Positions 7,269 through 14,858 of a stretch of DNA of 21,249 nucleotides are shown here, in pieces. Both the position numbers and the translations under genes were made by a program. Origin of the DNA: an uncultured bacterium (lineage in GTDB: Bacteria > Planctomycetota > UBA1135 > UBA2386); assembly GCA_938003515.1 (NCBI GenBank), contig CALKYL010000342.1, positions 1 to 21,249 on the forward strand, given 5' to 3'. Position 1 is the first letter of the stretch, and each line of letters begins with the position of its first letter. Below the pieces are notes generated by a model. That model saw only the letters and a list, made by a program, of their open reading frames with translations. It ran no database searches and had not been told where the DNA came from.

Positions 7269-8480
7269 TCAACGGCCCGATGTTCCGCGCTCGTCCACGG
7301 GTGTGCTCGGCACATGGACGACGTCGCCGGCGGCCGTCTGCAGCACGGCGGTCGGACACGCGTCGGGCGGCACCACGACGCGCAGCTGCCGCCCGGCCGC
7401 GAGCGCGCCGGTCCACGCGAACTGCTGCGGCGCGGGCGACCAGCCGGTCTTCGGATCGAGACGGTAGGTGCGCAGCGACTGCACCAGGTGCGCCTCCTTC
7501 GACGGCGTCGCCACCCCGGGCGCGACGTCGTGGTGCGGCGACGTCACGTGCACGACACCGTTGCGATCGCAGAACGCGACGAACTCGGGCCCGACCGCGG
7601 CTCCGGGTGTGTGGGCGCTGTGGGTCCAGACGCCCTCGCGGTCGCGCACCCACACCTCGACCGGCGACGCCCGTCGGTCGTCGGGCTGCCGCAGGAATGC
7701 GAACAGCTCGCCGTCGACGGCGAGCGCTTCGCCGCCGACGCCGGCGCCGAGCGGCTGGCCGGACACGATCCGGCTCGCGGGGGGCATCGCGGTAGGACGC
7801 CACCGGCGCGCGCCCGCCGGTCGCGGCGACCGGTCGCCGAACGTCACGTCGGCGACGACGACCCGTTCGCCGGTCGGCCAGCCGCACAGCAGCGTCGCGC
7901 GGCGCGTCGCGCCGTCGTAGTCGACGACGCGGAGGTCGTTCGGAAACCGTTCGGTCTCGTCCGTTGCGCCCGGTTCCCGCCATCGGATGGCCGGGATCGC
8001 GACCACCCCTTCGAGCGCGAAGTCGGCGCCGGGCGCCGAACGCCGGAAACGCACGAGGGTGTGTTGCGGGCACGCGTTGCCGGTATCCATCACGACGAGC
8101 ACGTGGTCCGTACCGAACGCGCGCGCCGTGAACGGTCCGGCGCACATCGCGCGCCAGCGGCCGCGGACCTGGGCAGGGGTCCCCGGGCGACGAAGCCGCA
8201 GCCCGCCGGAGCCGAAGTCGAGGTGGACGACGTCGCCGTCGTCGGTGACGACCAGCTGCGATGTCGACGTCGTCGGCAGTCGTTCGAGCAGCTGGCGCAG
8301 GTGCATGTCGCGCGCCGCAGCGGCGCGCGACTCGGCCGGCATCGTCAGCCAGCGCAGGGCCTCCCGGGCATTCGCCTCGGTTGTCCGATCGGAACCGGCC
8401 GCGCCGCCCGGTCCGACCTGCGCGAACACCGGAGCCAACGACGCGAGCATGCCGAAACAGCGGCGCAAGCAGTGGGTCAT
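7269..8480 (-). CDS. secreted protein of unknown function, possibly a beta-propeller
   Basis: The chosen ATG at 8478-8480 gives 403 residues with a plain signal peptide (MTHCLRRCFGMLASLAPVFAQ, cleavage after Ala-Gln or just before). The frame is open further upstream, but those residues are the reverse of the second IS copy and low complexity. The mature protein is rich in short beta strands with repeated V-x-x-D, W-x-x-x and H-x-x-x patterns (QLVVTDDGDVVHLDFGSG, HVLVVMDTGNACPQ, VEVWVRDREGVWTHSA, NGVVHVTSPHHD). This suggests a propeller-like fold of repeated blades. I do not recognise a catalytic motif. It lacks the shared C-terminal domain of its neighbours. Its leader holds a perfect 7-bp inverted repeat at 8520-8536, and little space for a promoter remains before the IS junction near 8571. 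Confidence 0.7.
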   Translation of the reverse strand: MTHCLRRCFGMLASLAPVFAQVGPGGAAGSDRTTEANAREALRWLTMPAESRAAAARDMHLRQLLERLPTTSTSQLVVTDDGDVVHLDFGSGGLRLRRPGTPAQVRGRWRAMCAGPFTARAFGTDHVLVVMDTGNACPQHTLVRFRRSAPGADFALEGVVAIPAIRWREPGATDETERFPNDLRVVDYDGATRRATLLCGWPTGERVVVADVTFGDRSPRPAGARRWRPTAMPPASRIVSGQPLGAGVGGEALAVDGELFAFLRQPDDRRASPVEVWVRDREGVWTHSAHTPGAAVGPEFVAFCDRNGVVHVTSPHHDVAPGVATPSKEAHLVQSLRTYRLDPKTGWSPAPQQFAWTGALAAGRQLRVVVPPDACPTAVLQTAAGDVVHVPSTPVDERGTSGR

Positions 8481-8519
8481 CGGCCACGAGACGGGCTTCG
8501 GCGACGTGCTATTCCGGCC

Positions 8520-8536
8520 GCGCCCGTTACGGGCGC
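8520..8536. repeat. perfect inverted repeat upstream of the secreted-protein gene
   Basis: GCGCCCG at 8520-8526 and CGGGCGC at 8530-8536 flank a TTA spacer, 40-56 bases upstream of the ATG at 8480. It could be an operator, a leader hairpin or chance in GC-rich DNA. Confidence 0.35.
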
Positions 8537-8570
8537 ATTCGGTCGTGCTACCTTGGCCCGCTTCGCCGGC

Positions 8571-8789
8571 GCTGGCGCCAGCACGAGCGCCGCCCGAGGA
8601 TGACGGGTGGTGGGGTGCGTGACGAGGCGGGTGGGCGGCGATCACGAGGTCGCGGCCGGGGCGGGGTCTGGCGTCGAGGGCGGGATCCGGGTGAAGCGCC
8701 CGGCTCGGGTGGCTCGGGAGCTTGCGAGAATGCGTGGGGTCGCAACCGCTGGTCGGTCGGTGGCGGGGTTGGGCCGGCTGGAACCGCTG
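8571..8789 (+). mobile_element. IS91-like element, copy 2 in window order, severely 5'-truncated
   Basis: Only the last 16 codons of the transposase remain (about 8571-8622, encoding LAPARAPPEDDGWWGA, compare VAPARGPPGDAGWWGA in the first copy), followed by 167 bases of 3' end finishing at AACCGCTG beside CTTG at 8790-8793. Stop-to-CTTG spacing is 158, 167 and 169 bases in the three copies. The left junction is abrupt. The frame upstream of 8571 is not transposase. This copy is inserted against the 3' cut of a methyltransferase gene. Confidence 0.65.
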
Positions 8790-8817
8790 CTTGTCCTACC
8801 TACTCGCTTGTCCTACC
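8789..8817 (+). repeat. 12-bp direct repeat with 17-bp period at the IS boundary
   Basis: GCTTGTCCTACC occurs exactly at 8789-8800 and again at 8806-8817. It contains the CTTG next to the IS end. A duplicated end suggests a repeated insertion or slippage at this boundary. Confidence 0.6.
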
Positions 8818-9128
8818 CGCTCGCCGCCATCGGTCACGGCAAACCGTGCGTGGCCGGCGGCGGCGAAGCGCTTGCGGCAGGCCTCGACGCACGCGGGCGC
8901 CAGGTCGATGCCGACGAACGTGCGACAGAGCGGCAACAGGTAGGCGGTGACGCGGCCCCGGCGTGGTGCGATCTCGAGCGAGGACCCGGTGGGCAGGTAC
9001 CGGCCGATGCGGGGCAGCACGCTGCCGCGCCACATCGCGTCGGTCGAGCCCCACGCCCGGGACCAGTCGTCGCCGTCGTGTCCCCAGTCCTTGTCCCACG
9101 AACCGAGATTGGCGTCGGTGTCGGCCAT
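8796..9128 (-). pseudogene. class I SAM-dependent methyltransferase, N-terminal fragment
   Basis: The ATG at 9126-9128 opens MADTDANLGSWDKDWGHDGD, then a Trp-rich lead (WSRAWGSTDAMWRG), RIGRYLPTGSSLEIAP with the glycine-rich motif I region, and the motif II region CRTFVGIDLAPACVEACRKR. This matches small class I methyltransferases, where EIAPG-x-GR precedes the SAM pocket and GIDL supplies the acidic residue that binds ribose. The protein stops after about 103 residues, near the point where motifs III and IV would follow. The stop TAG at 8796-8798 lies inside the IS-end direct repeat, so the gene has lost its C-terminal half. Motif I reads APRRGR where APGxGR is usual, a likely decay mutation. 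Confidence 0.75.
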
Positions 9129-9238
9129 CGCCGTCAGAGTGGCGCGAGGGCCTGCAGAGCATCGCCGGGTCGGGCCCGGTTGTGCGCATGGTCCGGCGGC
9201 GAGCGCGAATCGCTCGGTGATGGATGCCATCCGGGCAC

Positions 9239-10615
9239 TCAGCTGCCGAGGATCAGTTCGAGTGCGTCCGAAGTGATCGCCCCGAACGGATTCGCGGCCG
9301 GATCGAACACCAGGCCCTGCTGGTAGACCGTTACGCCGATGAACACGGAGGCCGTCGGCAGCGGGAACTGGAACAGCATGTTGCCGCCGACCTGGGTGCC
9401 GGTCAGCAGGATGTCGGCGCTCGTCAGCGCCTTGCACCCCGGTGCGCCGATCGGCCACAGCGGCAGCGGCAGCGGCAGGGTGCCCCATTGCGTGTGCGAC
9501 AGGCCGACGGCGAGCACGCCGAAGATCGGAGCGGTACTCGACACGTCGATCAACGAGTTGAAGGTCGAGCCCAGCACCGGCCGGCTGTTCGCGAACATCC
9601 CTGCGAGTCCGACGGAGCCCTCGCAGCCATGGTCGTACCTGCGCATGTCGGCAAGGCCGTTGCCATAGCGGATGATCTCGACCTCGGCGAACGCGAGCAT
9701 CTCCCAGCCGAGCACGGGTCCCAGCGTGTGTATGTAGACGTTGTCTCCGCTGACGCCGGCGGGCAACGTGACGTACGTCGGCAGGTCACCTGGCATGTAC
9801 GTGTTCGGGAACAGGCTCTGCCCCCAGACCTCGATCGAGCCGTTGCGCACGGCGACGCGGAAGTTGCCGCCCGGGCCCCAGATGCTGTTCGTCGGCGGCC
9901 ACAGCCGCAGTTCGTGCACCGGACCGGGGGCGATGTCGAAGCGCATCCACTGGCCTGGAGCATTGAGCGTGCGCGCGATCGAGTTGGCGTAGTCGTGGCC
10001 GTTGGTGTTGTCGTCGACGGCCCGGTTGGCCTGGGCGGGCACGTTGGTGGCGGATATGTAGAACGACGACTCGGATGACAAGCTCGTGCTGCCGAGGTTG
10101 ACCTCGCGCAAGAGTCCGTATCGCAGGATCTCGAGCTCGGCGAACTCGAGGTAGTGCGTGCCTTCGGCGTTGGGGCCGAGGCTCTGGATCCGCACCGTGT
10201 CGGCGGTGATGCCGTTGCCGAGCAGCACGCGCAATGGCTTCATCCAGACGTGGAACATGCCGGTCGTGAAGAAGTCCTCGGACCAGACGGTCGCACCGGC
10301 GAGCTTCGCCTCGATGCGGAAGTTGGCGAGCCTGCCCCAGCAGCAGTCGGCGCGGTTGAACAGGAGCAGCTCGTGCATCAAGGACGGCGCCGGCAGTGCG
10401 ACCTGCCACCAGCTGCCGGGCGTGTTCGACGTGCCGACGACCGACTGATGCCACCAGTAGCCGTCGCGGTTGCCGTCGTTGCCGAAGCTCGCGGCGGTGA
10501 CGAAGCCGGGGATCGGCGCGCTCATGGTCGCGGTGCCGGTCGGCGCGATGTTGACGGTCTGGGCGGCCGCGGCGGCCGCGAGGGCGGGAACCAACACGAA
10601 GTAGGGGTTTCGCAT
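9239..10615 (-). CDS. secreted protein with two discoidin-like domains and the shared C-terminal domain
   Basis: The start is ATG at 10613-10615, preceded by AAAGGAG about 10 bases upstream, a good ribosome-binding site. The 458-residue product has a signal peptide (MRNPYFVLVPALAAAAAAQ). It then shows two copies of a galactose-binding/F5/8 type C-like jelly-roll at about 20-168 and 172-318. Signs are the opening NIAPTGTATMSAP and NLGSTSLSSESS, the GYWWHQS and GQWMRFDIAP strands, and the closing LEFAELEILRYG and LAFAEVEIIRYG. Residues 329-458 are the shared domain, beginning HGCEGSVGLAG and ending DALELILGS, with PLPLPLWPIGAPGC in the middle. It is likely an extracellular, perhaps carbohydrate-binding, protein. 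The frame is open far upstream, but that part is low-complexity antisense of the propeller fragment. Confidence 0.85.
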   Translation of the reverse strand: MRNPYFVLVPALAAAAAAQTVNIAPTGTATMSAPIPGFVTAASFGNDGNRDGYWWHQSVVGTSNTPGSWWQVALPAPSLMHELLLFNRADCCWGRLANFRIEAKLAGATVWSEDFFTTGMFHVWMKPLRVLLGNGITADTVRIQSLGPNAEGTHYLEFAELEILRYGLLREVNLGSTSLSSESSFYISATNVPAQANRAVDDNTNGHDYANSIARTLNAPGQWMRFDIAPGPVHELRLWPPTNSIWGPGGNFRVAVRNGSIEVWGQSLFPNTYMPGDLPTYVTLPAGVSGDNVYIHTLGPVLGWEMLAFAEVEIIRYGNGLADMRRYDHGCEGSVGLAGMFANSRPVLGSTFNSLIDVSSTAPIFGVLAVGLSHTQWGTLPLPLPLWPIGAPGCKALTSADILLTGTQVGGNMLFQFPLPTASVFIGVTVYQQGLVFDPAANPFGAITSDALELILGS

Positions 10616-10636
10616 AGGCAGGGGACTCCTTTCTGG

Positions 10637-10721
10637 CGCAGCAGCGGCCGCGCGGCCCCGGCCGTTCGCCGGCTTCTCCGACGAGCTGCGCGCCATGCTC
10701 GCGACCAGCGAAGGCGGGTGA
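10637..10721 (+). pseudogene. possible 3' fragment of an unknown gene
   Basis: A short plus-strand frame reads RPRPFAGFSDELRAMLATSEGG and stops at 10719-10721. It has the look of a C-terminal helix. It overlaps the leader of the discoidin-like gene on the other strand and abuts the propeller fragment at about 10715. If the inversion proposed for 10717/17274 is undone, this frame would continue openly into another phase of the 17274-17190 sequence. Evidence is thin. Confidence 0.25.
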
Positions 10722-11845
10722 TCGTCGGCGGCGACCTGACGGTCGTCGGCGCGCCGGCGAGCAACCTGCTGGTGTTCGACGGGACCGACTGGGACCCGGT
10801 GATCCCCGGCTTCGACGGCACCGTGTCGGCGCTGTGCTTCCTTCCCGATGGGCGCCTCGTCGTCGGCGCCGAGCTGTCCTGGCCGCCCGCCACGCCGATC
10901 GGTCATCTCGCCGCGTGGGACGGCCAGCAGTGGGACCTGCTCGGCGGCGGCACGCCGGCGGCGCCGGACGCGCTGGCGGTGACCATCGACGCCGGCATCG
11001 TCGCGGCGGGCCCGTTCCCGTCCGCCTTCGCGACCGCGAGCGTCATGCGCTGGGACGGCCAGGGCTGGGCGACGCTCGGCGGCAACTTCGCGCTCGGCTG
11101 GACCGGCAGGGTCCTGCGCAGCATTGCGGCGCTGCCCGACGGCGGATTGCTGGTCGGGGGCTCGTTCGTCTCGCCCGGCGGGGTGCTCGCCGACAACGTC
11201 GCGCGCTGGGACGGCGCCGCGTGGCACGCGCTCGGCACGGGCGCGAACGGTCCGGTCGACTCGATCGGCGTGCGGCTCGACGGCGGCATCGCGATCGGCG
11301 GCGACTTCATCGCGGTCGACGGTGTCACGTCCGCCTACGTCGCCCGCCTCGCCGCGCCGTGCGCGGCCGGCGCGAGTTCGTACGGGACCACCTACTGCGT
11401 GCAGGCGGGGAACAACCTGGCGTTGACCGTACAGCGCCGCGCGTGGACCGGCGGCTCGCTGCTGACGTTCGCGTCGGGCCTGCCCGGCCTCGGACTCGGC
11501 GTCGCGTGCTACGGCTTGGCGCCGACGAGCCTGCCGCTCTCGTCCGTGGGCCCGAGCCAGTCGGGTTGCTCGCTCTGGGTGCAGCCGGACTTCGCGACGG
11601 TCATCGTCCCGGTCTCCGGCTTCGCGCAGAGCTCGCTGCCGATCCCGCCGGCCCCGGCGCTCGTCGGCCAGGCGCTCTACCACCAGTTCCTGTCGCTCGA
11701 GCTCACGCCGCGCCGCTCGATCTCGACGCCCGGCGGCACCGGCGGGGTCGCGCTGACGATCGGCGCGCTCTGGTGGAGATCGTGTCGTCTGTGGTCAGGA
11801 CTTGAAGTGTTCCTTGTGCAGGTCGTAGCGCCGCTCTTGTCGTAG
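10718..11845 (+). pseudogene. 5'-truncated beta-propeller protein gene
   Basis: From the GTG codon at 10718 the protein reads VIVGGDLTVVGAPASN, then repeated propeller units with WDG-x-x-W and VGG-x-F (LLVFDGTDWDPV, LAAWDGQQWDLLGGG, VMRWDGQGWATLGG, VARWDGAAWHALGTG). A linker (VARLAAPCAAGASSYG) is followed by the shared C-terminal domain (TYCVQAGNNLALTVQR to GGVALTIGAL at about 11772). The N-terminal signal peptide and first strands are missing. Beyond 11772 the frame runs out through WWRSCRLW to a stop at 11845, overlapping the sigma-54 remnant, so the last few residues may also be altered. A fragment on the other strand at 17274-17420 encodes exactly the missing N-terminus type. Confidence 0.75.
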
Positions 11846-12362
11846 AGCGAACGTGGTCGGATGCCGGCGCGAGCCGCGGTCTCGTGGATCACCCCGCGGG
11901 ACAGCTCGAGCAAGCGTCGCAGATATGCGCTCTCGATCGACTCGATCGCCGCCTCGCGCACCTCGCGCAGGGACATCGAATCCCAGCCGGCGATCGCGTC
12001 GACGGCGAACGGCACCGACTTCGTCGCGCCCCCCGACTCGCGGACCTCGCCCGGCAGGTCGTCGAGATCGATGGTCGGACCAGCGCCGAGCAGGGCGGCA
12101 CGTTGGAGCGCGTTGCGCAGTTGACGCAGGTTGCCGAGCCAGCGGTAGGCCCGCAGCGCGTCGAGCGCCGGCGCGGTCATGCCCTCGAACCGGCTCCGCC
12201 AGCCGTCGTCGAGGACCTCGGACAGCATGCGCCCCGCGAGTTCGGGCAGGTCTTCGATGCGCTCGCGCAGCGGAGGGACGTCGATCTGGAACACGTTGAG
12301 CCGGTGATACAGGTCCTCGCGAAACCGCCCCTCCTTCATCTCCGTTGCGAGGTCCCGGCCGG
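11795..12362 (-). pseudogene. sigma-54-dependent activator, C-terminal remnant with a frameshift
   Basis: The fragment starts within the AAA+ domain at RDLATEMKEGRFREDLYHRL, followed by NVFQIDVPPLRERIEDL, the end of the ATPase region (the GRFREDLYYRL signature), then RAYRWLGNLRQLRNAL (usual form W-x-GNVREL-x-N) and a Fis-like HTH (ESAYLRRLLELSRGVIHETA, then AARAGIRPRSLYDK). Walker A and B and the sigma-54-contact loop are absent. After RSLYDK the frame changes: one missing base near 11834-11835 (AAGA-GCGG where AAGATGCGG is expected) would restore KMRRYDLHKEHFKS and a stop at 11795. So the gene is 5'-truncated and carries a one-base deletion. The frameshift could also be a sequencing error. 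Confidence 0.8.
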
Positions 12363-12514
12363 CCGAGCGCGCGCGCAAGCTGTTCGAGCGGTTCGGCCCA
12401 GAGGGCCGCGACGCGCGCGCGCTGTGCCTGCGCTGCCCCGACGTGCTGCTCGACGCCTGGCGCGCCGGCGGCCGCGACCAGCAGGCCGCGGCCGGGTCGG
12501 AAACCGGTCGATAG
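12362..12514 (+). pseudogene. possible 3' gene fragment
   Basis: A 50-codon frame without a start begins at the sigma-54 junction, reading AERARKLFERFGPEG, then ARALCLRCPDVLLDAWR and a stop at 12512-12514. Composition and helical pattern look protein-like. It points away from the minus-strand sigma-54 remnant, so both lack their 5' ends at the same point. Family unknown. The following 190 bases to 12704 hold no supported gene. Confidence 0.35.
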
Positions 12515-12704
12515 CTCAGGTGGGCGGCGGGCTACGGTGCCGCGCGGGCCGCAACGCGTCGAGCAAGGGGCTCGAGGCCGGAATGCACACGGCCGCGCCG
12601 CGTGACCGAAACCTCGTTGCGCCCGGATTCCGTCACGGGGCAGGTGCCGGGGCATTCGTTCAGGAGTCCGTCGCTACACCCCCCGAATCCACAGGAGGAG
12701 AACC

Positions 12705-13907
12705 ATGGCCGATCCCCGAAGCACGCCCCGACGAAACGAGACCCGGCCGCCTTGCGCCGCCGCGCACCTCGCATCCGCACTCGCTACGACGCTGCTCGCC
12801 GTTCCGGCGGCCGCCCAGACCGCCAACTCCGGCCTCTTCCTGAACGGCATCGACGCTTACGGCACCGCGGCCGGCGTCGGCAACCTGGTCGCGAACTCGA
12901 CCTGGGAGGCCTGGGTGCGTCTCCCGTCGAACCCGATCGCCGGCAGCTGCGCCGTGCTGCAGCGTTGGGGCTGGTACTCGCACGCGATCTGGGTCGACGC
13001 GATCCAGCGTCGGTTCGCCGTCGACATGTATTCGTGCTGGTCGCCTCCGTGCCCGACCGTGAACTCGCCACCCGACACGCTGCAGTACGAGGTCTGGCAT
13101 CATCTGGCGCTCGTCTACGGCCCGGAATCGGGTCCTTCGTGCGAGGCCTACGTCGACGGTCAACTCGTCGCCTGGTGCGGACCGCAGAACTGTGTGCCGG
13201 GCAACGGCTGGCAGACCGTGCTCGGCGCATGGGGTTACACCGGCTACTCGGCGTTCCTGCACGGCGCGGTCGACGAGGTCCGCATCTCGAACGTGCCGAG
13301 GTACTCGGACGTGTTCGTGCCGCAGCGACGGTTCACTCCGGACGCGGCCACCGTCGGCCTCTGGCACTTCGACGAAGGAGCCGGGAACGTCGCCCACGAC
13401 AGCTCCGGCCACGGCCGGCACTTCACGCTGCACGGCGGCTACCAGTGGGTCCCCGGCAACACTTCGTCGGTCCCTGCGTTCGTTCCGTTCGGCGTCGGCT
13501 GCCCCGGATCGGCCGGCGTTCCGGTGCTGCTCGCCGGCCCCGGCTCCGTGCCGACGCTCGGCTCGACGTTCTCGATGCGCCTGCACGATCTGCCCAGCTC
13601 GCCGTTCAACGTGCCGCTGGCGTTCCTCGGATACTCGAACACGACCGCGTTCGGGCTGCCGTTGCCGCTGCCGATGTCGATCTACGGCATGCCACAGGCG
13701 TGCCAGCAGTGGATCGATCCCACGGCCGGCTTCACGTACACGCTCGCGAACGCCGGCGGCCACGCCGACTGGCACCTGGCGATCCCGAACAACCCGATGC
13801 TGCACGGCTCGTCCGTGTACGTGCAGGCGATCGTGTTCGACTGGGTGCTCCCCGATCCGTTGCCGGCCGTCGCGACGAACGGAGCGGAGCTCGTCCTCGG
13901 CTACTGA
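12705..13907 (+). CDS. secreted LamG-like protein with the shared C-terminal domain
   Basis: ATG at 12705 has a strong ribosome-binding site AGGAGG at 12693-12698. The 400-residue product has an Arg-rich start and a signal peptide ending about AAAQ at 38. Residues about 42-248 form a LamG/concanavalin A-like jelly roll: [11 protein letters not shown], a [11 protein letters not shown] strand, [28 protein letters not shown] and [11 protein letters not shown] with HDSSGHG. These are the signature elements of LamG-type domains (E-x-W-V, W-H-H-L-A, Y-V-D-G, D-E-V-R-I). Residues about 262-400 are the shared domain, [13 protein letters not shown] to GAELVLGY. The role is probably binding at the cell surface or outside. 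It is an isolated, apparently intact gene between two broken regions. Confidence 0.85.
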   Translation: MADPRSTPRRNETRPPCAAAHLASALATTLLAVPAAAQTANSGLFLNGIDAYGTAAGVGNLVANSTWEAWVRLPSNPIAGSCAVLQRWGWYSHAIWVDAIQRRFAVDMYSCWSPPCPTVNSPPDTLQYEVWHHLALVYGPESGPSCEAYVDGQLVAWCGPQNCVPGNGWQTVLGAWGYTGYSAFLHGAVDEVRISNVPRYSDVFVPQRRFTPDAATVGLWHFDEGAGNVAHDSSGHGRHFTLHGGYQWVPGNTSSVPAFVPFGVGCPGSAGVPVLLAGPGSVPTLGSTFSMRLHDLPSSPFNVPLAFLGYSNTTAFGLPLPLPMSIYGMPQACQQWIDPTAGFTYTLANAGGHADWHLAIPNNPMLHGSSVYVQAIVFDWVLPDPLPAVATNGAELVLGY

Positions 13908-13954
13908 TCCTCGTCGCCGGACGCGCTACGCCCGCCCGCCCGCGGCCCGGCGGC

Positions 13955-14151
13955 TCAGCCGCGCACCAGCTTCAGGAACTCGGCGCGCGTGCGCTCGTCG
14001 CGGCGGAACGAGCCGAGGAGGCACGACGTCACGGTGCTGCTGTTCTGCTTCTCGATGCCGCGCATCATCATGCACAGTTACGAGGCCTCGATGACGACGC
14101 CGACGCTCCGCGGCGGCAGCACCTCCTCGAGCGCCAGGTCGCGGCCGAGGG
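13955..14151 (-). pseudogene. folE: GTP cyclohydrolase I, C-terminal fragment with an internal stop
   Basis: The minus strand reads ALEEVLPPRSVGVVIEAS, stop, [36 protein letters not shown], then TGA at 13955-13957. This is the C-terminal third of GTP cyclohydrolase I, which turns GTP into dihydroneopterin triphosphate for folate and queuosine-type pathways. The family has V-V-I-E-A-x-H-L-C-M-M-M-R-G here. The Cys is a zinc ligand and is kept, whereas the His before it is replaced in frame by TAA (14078-14080). The 5' part is cut off at about 14151, where the third IS91-like copy begins. With a truncation and a nonsense codon it cannot make an enzyme, so a functional folE must exist elsewhere if needed. 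Confidence 0.85.
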
Positions 14152-14645
14152 GGCTTCGTCATCGGCGGCGGCGGACGAAGCTTGCTCCCCGGCGATCGAT
14201 GCGCTGCGTCGGCGGAGGTCGGTTCCGCATGCGCCGGGGCACCGGGGGCGACGACGTGGTCGGGTGCGCCGGTATCCGTGGGCGGAGCTGCTGCGGCGGG
14301 TGTTCGAGGTGGATGTGCTGGTGTGCCCGAACTGCGGGGTTGCGCGGCGGCTGCTGTCGGCGATCACGGCGCCGGAGTCGATCGAGCGGGTGCTGCGGTC
14401 GATGGGATCGCCGCTCGAGGCGCCGGTGGTGGCGGCGAGGGGGCCTCCGCGTGAGAAGGAGTGGCGGGGAGCGTGAGGTAGCGGCGGGCCAGGCTGCGAG
14501 CTGGAGCTCGCGGTGGGGCCGGGGTCCGGGCTGGGGGTGCGGATCTGGCCGGAACGCCCGGCGGGCGGCGTGTGCGGCGCAGGTTCACGGACGCTCGTGG
14601 GGCGCGGATCGTCGTGGCGGTGGGGTTGGGTGGTCCGGACCGCAG
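14152..14645 (+). mobile_element. IS91-like element, copy 3 in window order, 5'-truncated
   Basis: This copy has the end of the transposase gene to the TGA at 14474-14476 and 169 bases of 3' end, ending GGTCCGGACCGCAG next to CTTG (14646-14649). The 3' end contains the perfect palindrome GGTCCGGACC. It is similar to but clearly diverged from copy 1 in both protein and DNA, so the two are not a recent duplication. The left end is joined to the cut folE gene. Confidence 0.75.
14158..14476 (+). pseudogene. IS91-like transposase, last ~100 codons
   Basis: The frame reads SSAAADEACSPAIDALRRRR, then RYPWAELLRRVFEVDVLVCP with the Cys pair CPNCG, ARRLLSAITAPESIERVL and PPREKEWRGA. It aligns from end to end with the last part of the copy-1 transposase (PWAELLRRVF and the CPxCG site are kept). 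The Y2 catalytic part is absent. Confidence 0.75.
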
Positions 14646-14655
14646 CTTGGACTTC

Positions 14656-14823
14656 CTACACCCTCCCGTAGAAGTTCCTCGCCTTGTGCTCATTGCCGAG
14701 CAGAACGGAGACGTTGTCCGTCGTCCCCTCCTGCAGGATCGACATAGCCTTCGCGATGTCCCCGAACGTGCGCCACGCGAACGTCGCCGGCTCACCGGGA
14801 AAGCCGAACGGTTCCGTTCGCAT
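14656..14823 (-). pseudogene. N-terminal fragment of an unknown gene cut by an IS end
   Basis: ATG at 14821-14823 is preceded by AAGGGG about 6 bases upstream, a plausible ribosome-binding site. The 55-codon frame reads MRTEPFGFPGEPATFAWRT, then GDIAKAMSILQEGTTDNV and LLGNEHKARNFYGRV, then TAG at 14656-14658. The stop lies within about 10 bases of the CTTG next to the third IS copy and inside the stretch that resembles the other copies, so the stop probably belongs to the element. The gene has lost its 3' part. Family not recognised. Confidence 0.5.
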
Positions 14824-14858
14824 GCCGAGCCCCTTCGGGTGGACCTGCCGGTCTTCGG

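Noticed and set aside
10616..11683. Upstream extension of the discoidin-like gene by 356 codons
   Set aside because: The extension is Arg/Ala/Asp-rich antisense of the propeller fragment, while the ATG at 10615 has a good ribosome-binding site and a signal peptide.
12532..12780. Minus-strand 82-codon frame with a Cys-rich stretch ([18 protein letters not shown])
   Set aside because: It overlaps the ribosome-binding site and signal peptide of the LamG-like gene, lacks a good start and has low-complexity ends, so chance is likelier.
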